Assembly (NCBI GenBank): GCA_023441105.1
Contig: JAEZQX010000480.1
Location: forward strand, 1-7,490
Length of the DNA stretch: 7,490 nucleotides
Origin: Pseudomonadota bacterium
GTDB taxonomy: Bacteria; Pseudomonadota; Gammaproteobacteria; Burkholderiales; Burkholderiaceae
Direction: 5' to 3'
Under the pieces are notes generated by a model. That model made no database searches and had not been told where the DNA came from. It saw only the letters and a list, made by a program, of their open reading frames with translations. Within the stretch, counting starts at the first letter, position 1. Every line of letters starts with the position of its first letter. Positions 1 through 6,392 of the stretch are shown here, piece by piece. The translations under genes were made by a program, and so were the position numbers.

Positions 1-58
1 GCCTAGCACTGCCCGTCTCGGGGACGCGCCGGGTCGTCGCTCGCCTCGAACAGCGGTC
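1..58. other. Short segment downstream of the kinase gene; possible start of a next leftward gene
   Basis: These 58 bases follow the stop codon of the minus-strand tyrosine kinase gene. On the minus strand they contain no ATG. One GTG (9 down to 7) has a GAG seven bases before it and could start a further leftward gene, but only three codons are inside the window, so this is a guess. I see no hairpin followed by a T-run, so there is no evidence that the leftward operon ends here. Confidence 0.2.
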
Positions 59-2407
59 TCAGGCCCGCGCGTCCCGCCGCCAGGCCCGCACCGTGCGCGC
101 CGGCGGCAGCGGCTGCACGTCGTAGCCGTAGCGATAGCTGAAGTCGCGGTACCCGGAGTTCTCGCCGTGGTAGCGGTCGGCGCGCTTGAAGTCGTGCGCA
201 TTCAGCACCACGCCCAGGACTTCGGTGCCGGTGGCCTCCGCCTTGCGCAGCGCCCTGGAGACGACCTGCAGCGGGGTGGTGTCGGAACGCACCACCAGCA
301 CCATGCCGGCCGCGACACGGCCAAGGATCATGCTGTCGGAAACCAGCTGCGACGGCGGCGTGTCGAAGATGATGAAGTCGAACTGCTCGCGCAGCTCGTT
401 CACCAGCGAGCGCAGCCGCGAACCCATCAGCAGGTCGAGCGCATTGCCGGCGACCCGCCCGGCGGCCAATACGGTGAGCGCGGTGCCGGGCAATCCCTGC
501 AGGCAGTCGTCGATGCGCGAGCGGCCCTCCAGCAGTTGCGACAGGCCGGGGCCGGATGGATCGAGCCCCAGTGCGCGGCACACCGACGGTCGATGCAGGT
601 CCGCGTCGATGAGCAGCATCCGGCGACTCGACGACAGCGCCAGCGCCAGGTTGCAGGCCACGGTGGTCTTGCCTTCGTGATCGAGCGCCGAGCCGACCGC
701 GATGACGCTGCGGCTGCCATCGAGGTTGCTCAGGGCGACGCTGGTCGCGGCATTGCGGATGGCATCGGCGAACAGCGAATGCGGCTCGATGACGAAATGG
801 CGTGGCGCATGGGCAGCCTCGTTGCGGCCCAGCACCGGCACGGCCGCAAGCAGCGGCAGCCCGAGGCGCACCTCGACATCGGCGGTGGTGCTCAGCGTGT
901 TGCGCAGGCGGTCGCGCACCAGGACCACCACCAGGCCCAGCAGCAGGCCGGCAATGCCGCCGAAGCCGCCGATCAGGGCCATCGACGGCCGCGTCGGCCG
1001 GGTCGGCACCAACGCCGGATCGGCCAGCCGCGCCGCCGCCTGCTGAAAGTCGCTGGCGGCGGAGATCTCCTTGTTCCGCGACAGGAAGGCCTCGTACAAC
1101 TGGCGACTGATGCCGACTTCGCGCTCGAGCTGCTTGAGCTCGATCTCCTTGCGGTCGAGGTTCTGGCCGGCCGCCCGCGCATTTGCCAGCGTCGCCTCCA
1201 TCTGCTTCTCGGCCGCCTGCGCCCCTGCCAGCTCCTTGCCGATGAGGCGCACGGCGTTGCCGAGCTCCTGGCGCAGGGATTCGCGCGCCGCATTGAGCTC
1301 GCCGACCGCGCCGCGGTACTGCGGATGCTCCGAGCCGAACAGGTTGCGCAGGTCCGCGAGCCTGCGCTGCGCCGCCGACTCGGCTTCGCGGGCCCGCATC
1401 ACCATCGGATTGGAAGCGACCGCCGGCGTCGCTAGCGCCGTCTCCAGGTCGCGATGGTTCGCCTGGACGAACGACTCCTCGAGCGAGGTGCGGCGCGTGC
1501 GGAGGTCGAGCAGGCGCTGCGTGATCTCGCCCAGCTGGCGATCGGTGGCCGCGTCGCCGCTGCGCGCGAGCAACCCGTTCTTCTGGCGATAGTCCTGCAG
1601 GTTCCGCTCCGAACGTTCGAGCGCCTGCTTCAGCTGCGCCAACCGATCGGACAACCAGGCGTTGGCCTCGCGCGTGGCCTCGTAGCGGGCGTCCATGTCC
1701 GCGCGCACGTACGCCGCCACCACCGCGTTGGCGACCGCGGCGGCGAGCTCGGGGTCGACCGACACGAACGACACCCGGAACAACTGCGTCTGGCTCAACC
1801 GGTCGACGGTCAGCCGCTGCCTGAAACGCCCGAGCGCGAACTCCTCGCCGTTGTAGTCCGCGTCTGCCGCGCCGCCGGTCGCTGCCGGCAGCAGGCTGCC
1901 GAGGCCGTCGAGCAGCTTCCTGAGCGGCGGGATGTGGTCGATCCAGCTCTCGCCAGGGCTGAACTCGGGCTGGCCCACCAGGGCGAGCTGGCGAATGACC
2001 CTCAGCGCCACGTCGGTCGTCTGCAGGAACTCCGCCTGCGTCAGCTGCGCGCTCTGGTCCGCCGCCATCGCGCGATAGACCTCCTCGTAGGAAACCGGCC
2101 GGCGCTGGCCGCCATCGAAGACCACGGTGGCCGAGGCGCGGTAGGTGGGCGTCATCTGCAGCGCAATCACCACGAATGCCACCGCGCACAGCAGCGCCGG
2201 CACGGCCAGCAGCAGCTTCTCCCGCCGCAGCAGGCGCCAGTACTGGACGATCAGCGGCGCCGGCGTCGGCAGCGACGTCTCGGCGTAGCGCGAAGCACGG
2301 CCGCTCGCCACACCCGCCGGCCGCTCGGGTTCCGGGGCGCCGGAGGTCACGGGCAGGAAGGTCGGCCCCGACGGTTCGCCGGGCATCGACGCGATGACAG
2401 GTTTCAT
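59..2407 (-). CDS. Polysaccharide co-polymerase with C-terminal BY-type tyrosine autokinase (Wzz-Wzc fusion type)
   Basis: This 782-residue inner-membrane protein would control chain length and couple polymerisation to export, through cycles of tyrosine autophosphorylation. The N-terminal 50 residues are polar and Pro-rich. TM1 is at about 65-83, followed by a Wzz-type periplasmic domain. A long coiled-coil stretch (about 245-430) leads to a GNVR-like segment (about 430-465), a proline motif (P464, P468, P471, P474) and TM2 (about 476-497). The cytoplasmic kinase has a Walker A motif (G572 to T582, K580), Walker A' (LLIDADLHRP, 598-607) and Walker B (FIIFDTPP, 678-685). A C-terminal tyrosine cluster has Y746, Y753, Y758, Y760 and Y762. 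Length and domain order fit proteobacterial Wzc-type proteins. Two oddities are visible: the usual ExxRxxR interface motif reads D548-A-I-R551-N-A-A554, and the P-loop reads ALDHEGKTT where PGEGK-like sequences are common. The ATG at 2407 overlaps the TGA of the upstream glycosyltransferase (ATGA), and only a weak GGA lies seven bases before it, so translation is probably coupled. The frame stays open further upstream, but that part is antisense-like shadow inside the glycosyltransferase gene. Confidence 0.95.
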   Translation of the reverse strand: MKPVIASMPGEPSGPTFLPVTSGAPEPERPAGVASGRASRYAETSLPTPAPLIVQYWRLLRREKLLLAVPALLCAVAFVVIALQMTPTYRASATVVFDGGQRRPVSYEEVYRAMAADQSAQLTQAEFLQTTDVALRVIRQLALVGQPEFSPGESWIDHIPPLRKLLDGLGSLLPAATGGAADADYNGEEFALGRFRQRLTVDRLSQTQLFRVSFVSVDPELAAAVANAVVAAYVRADMDARYEATREANAWLSDRLAQLKQALERSERNLQDYRQKNGLLARSGDAATDRQLGEITQRLLDLRTRRTSLEESFVQANHRDLETALATPAVASNPMVMRAREAESAAQRRLADLRNLFGSEHPQYRGAVGELNAARESLRQELGNAVRLIGKELAGAQAAEKQMEATLANARAAGQNLDRKEIELKQLEREVGISRQLYEAFLSRNKEISAASDFQQAAARLADPALVPTRPTRPSMALIGGFGGIAGLLLGLVVVLVRDRLRNTLSTTADVEVRLGLPLLAAVPVLGRNEAAHAPRHFVIEPHSLFADAIRNAATSVALSNLDGSRSVIAVGSALDHEGKTTVACNLALALSSSRRMLLIDADLHRPSVCRALGLDPSGPGLSQLLEGRSRIDDCLQGLPGTALTVLAAGRVAGNALDLLMGSRLRSLVNELREQFDFIIFDTPPSQLVSDSMILGRVAAGMVLVVRSDTTPLQVVSRALRKAEATGTEVLGVVLNAHDFKRADRYHGENSGYRDFSYRYGYDVQPLPPARTVRAWRRDARA

Positions 2408-3624
2408 GATGACGTCCGGATGCAGGGATCTGGTTGCAGCGGTGCCGCCGGCGGCAGCGACCAGCCGGCACGCCACAGCGGCAGGACCGCTTCGATGGCG
2501 AAGCGTCGCTCCGCCGTCTGCCGCGCAAGACGCTGCAGGCGCTGCAGCTCGGCGGGGTCGACGGCCAGCGCCGCGGTGGCTCGAGCCAGGGCCTGCGCAT
2601 CCGGTGCGACCGCCACCAGCGCGCCTGCGCAATCGTCGAGCAACTCGCGCATGGCGGCGTTCGGCACGCAGGTCAGCGCCGGCAGGCCGGCCTCGAGCGC
2701 CTCGAGCAGCGCATAAGGCTGGCCTTCCGCATACATCGATGGCGCCCACAGCAGGTCGTGCGCCGCCAGCAGCGCGCGCACCTGCGCAGGCGGCACGGCA
2801 CCCTTCACGCTCACCGTCGCATCCAGGCCCGATGCCTGCACGCGCGCCCGCAGCTCCTGCAGCAGCGGCCCCTCGCCGGCGATCGTGAGCCGGAGCGGCA
2901 CGCCGCGCTGGCGCAGCAGGTCGACCGCCTCGAGACAGCGCAACGGCCCCTTCTCCGGTATCAACCGCGCCAGGTAGAGCACACGCAGCTCGCGCGGCCG
3001 ACCATTGCGCAGGCTGCGTGCCACCGGCTCCTGCAGCACCACCGCGTTCGGCACGACCAGTGCCGCCGCGGCCGCTCCGCCGATGGCGAGAGCCTGCGAC
3101 CGGCCCAGCACCACCAGGCGGTCCGCCACGGCCGCCAGCAGCCGCGCCAGCCAGCGCAGCGGCGCGCGCCGATCCTGCGGCCCGTCGAGCTCGCAGCCAT
3201 GGATCTGGGCGACGACCAGGTCGGCACCCAGCAGGCGGCCGATGACGACGAAGCCGATGTCCCGCAGCAGCGACGCATACTGCACGGAACTGTTCACATG
3301 CAGCACCAGCGGCTCGCTGCGTCGTGCGGCAGCGAGCGCCACGCCTGCCCCGCGCGACTTCGCGTCGTCGTCGATCGACAAGGACGGCGCAACCCCGCGC
3401 GCGCGACGCGCCTGGCGCAACCTGATGACGACCTGCTGGTAGTCGCGCCACAGGCGCAGCGCCGTGCCGCCGACGCGTGATTCTCCGGCACGCCGTCCAA
3501 TCTCGATGTGCTCCAGACTGCACCCGAGGCTGGTGGCGATCATCGCGAGCCTGTCCAGATGCCTGGACTGTCCACCCACGAGGCTGCGCGCGGGTCCGGT
3601 CACGAGAATCATTGCTGCTGCCAC
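2404..3624 (-). CDS. GT4-family (GT-B fold) glycosyltransferase
   Basis: This 406-residue predicted cytoplasmic or membrane-associated enzyme would transfer a sugar from a nucleotide-sugar donor to the growing lipid-linked repeat unit. Donor and acceptor cannot be read from the sequence. The N-terminal Rossmann half starts with ILVTGPARSLVGGQSRHL (6-23), a Gly-rich opening typical of GT-B enzymes. Residues about 108-143 (HVNSSVQ to AQIHG) resemble the family's central acceptor-side region. The C-terminal half begins at VLYLARLIPEKG (215-226), followed by TIAGEGPLLQEL (247-258). The retaining GT4 signature EGQPYALLE has the E-x7-E pair E300/E308, which in this family contacts the donor sugar and ribose. 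Length is normal. I chose the GTG start at 3624 because GGAG lies seven bases upstream; the internal ATG at 3612 (residue 5) has no comparable site. It is the first gene of the leftward unit and overlaps the kinase gene by 4 bp. It is the only glycosyltransferase in the window. Confidence 0.93.
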   Translation of the reverse strand: MAAAMILVTGPARSLVGGQSRHLDRLAMIATSLGCSLEHIEIGRRAGESRVGGTALRLWRDYQQVVIRLRQARRARGVAPSLSIDDDAKSRGAGVALAAARRSEPLVLHVNSSVQYASLLRDIGFVVIGRLLGADLVVAQIHGCELDGPQDRRAPLRWLARLLAAVADRLVVLGRSQALAIGGAAAAALVVPNAVVLQEPVARSLRNGRPRELRVLYLARLIPEKGPLRCLEAVDLLRQRGVPLRLTIAGEGPLLQELRARVQASGLDATVSVKGAVPPAQVRALLAAHDLLWAPSMYAEGQPYALLEALEAGLPALTCVPNAAMRELLDDCAGALVAVAPDAQALARATAALAVDPAELQRLQRLARQTAERRFAIEAVLPLWRAGWSLPPAAPLQPDPCIRTSS

Positions 3625-3631
3625 TCTCGCT

Positions 3632-3635
3632 CTCC
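3632..3635 (-). promoter_or_regulatory. Shine-Dalgarno site deciding a GTG start
   Basis: On the minus strand GGAG occupies 3635 down to 3632, seven bases before the GTG at 3624-3622. This supports the GTG as the start of the glycosyltransferase rather than the ATG at 3612, which has only a distant GAG upstream. Confidence 0.6.
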
Positions 3636-3673
3636 GGGATTGCCCCGGATTGCAACTAGTTTAAACATCCTGT

Positions 3674-3683
3674 CTGCGCGCAG
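3674..3683. promoter_or_regulatory. Perfect 10-bp palindrome, candidate operator
   Basis: CTGCGCGCAG reads identically on both strands and sits in the left half of the divergent intergenic region, about 50 bp from the leftward start codon and about 100 bp from the rightward one. That position would suit a regulator acting on one or both promoters. Short GC-rich palindromes arise by chance in such DNA, so this is only a candidate. Confidence 0.3.
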
Positions 3684-3756
3684 TATCGCGTCGCTCACAT
3701 TTTTAACCTTTGTGCCGGAGCCCCTGATCTAGACTCGACGCTCGGTTGGAGGTCGT

Positions 3757-3773
3757 ACCTGACTGACGCAGGT
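3757..3773 (+). promoter_or_regulatory. Small hairpin overlapping the probable ribosome binding site of the flippase gene
   Basis: ACCTG (3757-3761) and CAGGT (3769-3773) are perfect inverted repeats around a 7-base loop. The right arm contains the only plausible Shine-Dalgarno sequence (CAGG, 3769-3772) for the ATG at 3782, nine bases away, so the hairpin could dampen translation. A stronger GGAGG at 3748-3752 lies 29 bases from the ATG, too far to serve it, and no start codon follows it at a usable distance. The stem is only five base pairs. Confidence 0.3.
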
Positions 3774-3781
3774 CCACAGTC

Positions 3782-5044
3782 ATGGCAGCCGTCGCGGCAT
3801 TCTTTCGCACGAACCAGGATTCGCTTCTCGCGTTTGCTGCGCTGTCGAGCGAGCGGTTGCTGCAGATGTTCGTCGGCCTCTATGTCGCGGGCAGCATCGC
3901 GCGCGGCTTCTCCCACGAGCACTTCGCAGCCTGGCAGGTTGCGTTCTCCATGTTCGTGGTGGTCGGCACGGTGTGCGACATCGCGCATGAACGCGTGGTC
4001 CTGCCGATGCTTTGCGGCGCCGAGCCCGGGCGCTTGCCCACGTTGTGGAACTCGATCCTCGTCGCCAAGCTGCTGGCGGGCGCCGCCTCGGTGCTGCTGA
4101 TACTCGGCTGGGCGGCCTCGTCAGGCCAGCTCGCGGTGCTGCCGCTGGCGATGTTGTGGGCCGTCTATCTGTTCCTGGGCGAGCCGGTGTCGCTGGCGGT
4201 CTACGAATCGTATGCGCGCGGAAACTTCGCCTGGCCGCAGGCAAGCCGCATCGCCGCCATGTCGCTGCGACTGATGGTGGTGGTCGCAGTGGTTGCGATG
4301 CAGGGCGGGCTGTTGTGGATGGCTGCCGCGTGGCTGGCGGAGATCCTGCTCCTCAACCTGCTGCTGTGCCGAGGCTGGATCCGCAAGCGGCGCTTCCGGC
4401 CGGCGTTGATCGACTGGGCCCTGGTACGCTGGATCTTCGCGCAGGGCTGCACGCTGGCCATCGCCGCGGCCGCCACCGTGGCGCTGGTCAGGATCGAGCG
4501 CCTGCTGCTGGGCGATGTCGTGCCGGCTCCGGTGCTCGCCCACTACGTCGCGTCGATGAACCTGCTGGAGGCCGCGCTGGCGTTCTCGGCAACGCTGCTC
4601 ACCGTCGTCGGCGCCAAGACGCTCTTCAAGTCGGGCCGCATCTCGCGCGGGCATCACGCCCAGCTGGTGATGTTCGCCGTGGCCATCGCCACCCTGGGCG
4701 CCGGCCTGATCGTCGTCATCGCGCCATGGGTGGTGGTCGCCGTGTTCGGCAGCGACTATGCGGGCAGCGCCACCTACCTGCGCATCGGCGCGTGGCTGCT
4801 GCCACTGGCGTTCGCGCAGGCGATCCTGCAGGCGCCGCTGCTGTTGCGCGCCACCCGCCGCTTCCACCTGGTCAAGGCGCTGACGGCGTTATCCATCTGC
4901 GCAATGGCAGCGTCCCTGGCGGCGGTCAGCGGCCGTCATCACCTGCTCAGCATCGGCGCCTACGCCGGCTTCCTGACCTTGCTGACCTTCGACCTGCTCG
5001 AGCTCCGGCGGCGCACCGGCGAGATCTACCATGGCCGAAGCTAG
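3782..5044 (+). CDS. Wzx-type oligosaccharide flippase (polytopic polysaccharide export protein)
   Basis: This 420-residue, strongly hydrophobic protein is predicted to move the undecaprenyl-linked repeat unit across the inner membrane. About twelve membrane segments can be drawn (roughly 27-40, 50-66, 91-110, 116-136, 158-174, 177-196, 217-236, 262-278, 300-322, 333-354, 363-382, 388-406), the usual number for MOP-superfamily flippases. Family-like patches are VRIERLLLGD (236-245) followed by a Y-x-A-S-x-N stretch (255-260), and VFGSDYAGSATYLRIGAWLL (321-340), which resembles the FGxxYxxA segment of these transporters. Basic residues cluster in a predicted cytoplasmic loop (RKRRFR, 201-206). 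An in-frame TGA at 3764-3766 limits the start. The ATG at 3782 is the first start after it, although its Shine-Dalgarno site is weak. It is the first gene of the rightward unit and overlaps the polymerase gene by 14 bp. Sequence similarity among flippases is low, so the substrate cannot be told. Confidence 0.87.
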   Translation: MAAVAAFFRTNQDSLLAFAALSSERLLQMFVGLYVAGSIARGFSHEHFAAWQVAFSMFVVVGTVCDIAHERVVLPMLCGAEPGRLPTLWNSILVAKLLAGAASVLLILGWAASSGQLAVLPLAMLWAVYLFLGEPVSLAVYESYARGNFAWPQASRIAAMSLRLMVVVAVVAMQGGLLWMAAAWLAEILLLNLLLCRGWIRKRRFRPALIDWALVRWIFAQGCTLAIAAAATVALVRIERLLLGDVVPAPVLAHYVASMNLLEAALAFSATLLTVVGAKTLFKSGRISRGHHAQLVMFAVAIATLGAGLIVVIAPWVVVAVFGSDYAGSATYLRIGAWLLPLAFAQAILQAPLLLRATRRFHLVKALTALSICAMAASLAAVSGRHHLLSIGAYAGFLTLLTFDLLELRRRTGEIYHGRS

Positions 5045-6392
5045 CGGTGGCCGCCTTGCAGCAGCCGGCGGCTCCGGGCACCGCGCGCAGCCTGCGCTCG
5101 CCGGCGGGGACCGCACCACGCGCGACAGTCGGATGCTGCACGAGGCGCCGATCCGGTCCGCCGGCGCGTTCGCGATCGCGATGGCCGTCTTCTTCCTGAT
5201 CACCTACTTCGAGACGATGAACCTCGGCGGGCTAAAGGTCGCCACGCTGTGGCGGCTGCTGGTGGTGGTCGTCGCCGCGCTGGTCATGGCGGTCCGCCCC
5301 TTCGTCCCCACCGCGACCACCCGCGAGCTCGAGCCGCTCTTCTGGACCTTCCTGGCGTTCGCGATCGCGCCGCTGCTCGGCATCGGCGTCGGCTCGTCGG
5401 ACATCCAGGTGTCGCTGGAGGTCTTCGCGCAGCGCATCTTCCCCATCATCGTGGTGATGTTCCTGCTGACCGCCTGCCGTTTCGACCTCGCCGACCTGCT
5501 GGTGAGAACGTTCCCGATCTATCTCTGCCTGGTCAGCGTGCCATTGCTGCTGGGCGTGCTGCCGCCGACCAGGGAACCGCTGTCGGCGGTCAGCGGCTAC
5601 GACGTGAACGCCTACGTCGGGCCGTTCCAGAACATCCATTCGGCGGCGTTGGCACATGCGGTCGCGGTGATCTGCAGCTTCACGCTGCTCGTGCGGGCCG
5701 GCGCCAGCCATCGGCTGGTCCTGCTGGGCAGCTCCCTCGCCTGCCTTGCCCTCACCGTCCTCACCACCGCGCGATCCGGACTGCTGGCCGCCGTGCTCGG
5801 GATGATCGTGATTGCCTGCCTGGCGCGGCGCTTCATGTCGTTGCTGGCGCTGATCATTCTGGCGGCATTCCTCGGCCTGGTGGTGGCGGCGATGCGTCCG
5901 GAGCTGGTCGATGTCGCCATGGACCGCGCGCTCGGCCGCAACGTCTACGTGGTCGACTACAGCGCCGATGCGATGTCGAGTGGCCGGCTGACGTTGCAGA
6001 AGGCTGCGCTCAAGGCATTCGCCGACCAGCCGCCGCTGCGGCAGCTGTTCGGCATCGGCCGCACCGCATCGAAGAAGGCGATCGAGCGCTACACCAGCTT
6101 CTATCTCATCGCGCACAACGCCTACGTCGACGAGCTGATCGCCTACGGCCTGTTCGGCCTGGGCGCATTGCTCGCAACGCTGGCCACCGCCGGGCGGCTG
6201 GCGTGGCGCAACGCCCGTGCCGGGCAGCCGGCCGGCGCCGCCTTGATCCTGTCGCTGATGGTCTTCGCCGTGCTGCAGGGCATCGACTACTCGCTGCAGC
6301 TGTCGGTGGTGGGGCTGGTGCTGCTGCTCGAAACGCATGCCCGCCTGCGCAGCACGCAAGCTGCCCTTGCCGCGGCGGGGCAGCCGGCATGA
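5031..6392 (+). CDS. O-antigen ligase/Wzy-type polysaccharide polymerase (Wzy_C-like)
   Basis: This 453-residue inner-membrane protein is predicted to join flipped repeat units on the periplasmic side. It has about twelve hydrophobic segments and one large loop between about 289 and 369. Motifs in order are FQNIHS (199-204), TARSG (246-250), SSGRL (316-320), LFGIGRT (339-345) and AHNAYVDELIAYGLFG (361-376). The last three form the Wzy_C-like loop pattern, with an invariant-looking Arg (R319) and H362/N363. Ligase and polymerase share this fold; polymerase is preferred because the gene sits directly between a flippase and other polymer genes, next to a chain-length kinase operon. The first 43 residues are polar, Gly/Ala/Arg-rich and lie before the first membrane segment. 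A later ATG at 5133 (residue 35) is an alternative start, but it has no ribosome site, whereas GAG lies seven bases before 5031. Its TGA overlaps the next gene's ATG. Confidence 0.92.
   Translation: MAEASGGRLAAAGGSGHRAQPALAGGDRTTRDSRMLHEAPIRSAGAFAIAMAVFFLITYFETMNLGGLKVATLWRLLVVVVAALVMAVRPFVPTATTRELEPLFWTFLAFAIAPLLGIGVGSSDIQVSLEVFAQRIFPIIVVMFLLTACRFDLADLLVRTFPIYLCLVSVPLLLGVLPPTREPLSAVSGYDVNAYVGPFQNIHSAALAHAVAVICSFTLLVRAGASHRLVLLGSSLACLALTVLTTARSGLLAAVLGMIVIACLARRFMSLLALIILAAFLGLVVAAMRPELVDVAMDRALGRNVYVVDYSADAMSSGRLTLQKAALKAFADQPPLRQLFGIGRTASKKAIERYTSFYLIAHNAYVDELIAYGLFGLGALLATLATAGRLAWRNARAGQPAGAALILSLMVFAVLQGIDYSLQLSVVGLVLLLETHARLRSTQAALAAAGQPA

Larger units (their letters stand above)
3625..3781. 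promoter_or_regulatory. Divergent promoter/regulatory region between the two polysaccharide operons
   Basis: This is the only substantial non-coding stretch and the only place from which both arms could be transcribed. It contains the least GC-rich patches of the window: ACTAGTTTAAAC at 3655-3666, including the 8-bp palindrome GTTTAAAC at 3659-3666, and ATTTTTAACCTTT at 3699-3711. Candidate -10 elements are weak: TAGACT at 3730-3735 for the rightward unit, and TAAACT (3664 down to 3659 on the minus strand) for the leftward one. No convincing -35 box sits at 16-18 bp from either, so the promoter positions are not settled. The promoter role rests on the divergent gene layout, not on a strong consensus match. 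Confidence 0.6.

Noticed and set aside
3..2600. A second long minus-strand frame (865 residues) over the kinase gene.
   Set aside because: It is Arg/Ala/Gly-rich with no recognisable motif. Long alternative frames are expected where GC content is this high because stop codons are rare.
167..2716. Long plus-strand frames (167-1435 and 1454-2716, about 420 residues each) antisense to the kinase gene.
   Set aside because: They are rich in Gln/Arg/His/Ala, lack domains or ribosome sites and lie opposite a well-supported gene.
2434..3480. A plus-strand frame of 348 residues antisense to the glycosyltransferase.
   Set aside because: Arg/Gln-rich composition without motifs; the GT4 signature on the other strand explains the region.
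2408..3655. The kinase reading frame stays open upstream through the whole glycosyltransferase gene, giving an apparent 1198-residue protein.
   Set aside because: The upstream part is low-complexity Arg/Ala/Gly sequence with no domain, while the overlapping frame encodes a clear GT4 enzyme. Recognisable kinase sequence begins only near the ATG at 2407.
3655..3666. Adjacent SpeI- and PmeI-like recognition sequences (ACTAGT and GTTTAAAC) considered as a cloning scar.
   Set aside because: They overlap and no vector sequence flanks them; an A/T-rich promoter patch is the simpler explanation.
3684..3699. A TCACA half-site at 3695-3699 considered as a CRP/Clp-type binding site.
   Set aside because: The partner half (TGTGA six bases away) is absent on either side, so only five bases match.
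4012..5199. A plus-strand frame of 395 residues overlapping the flippase gene.
   Set aside because: Arg/Gly/Ala-rich, no membrane segments or motifs; the hydrophobic flippase frame is the real gene.
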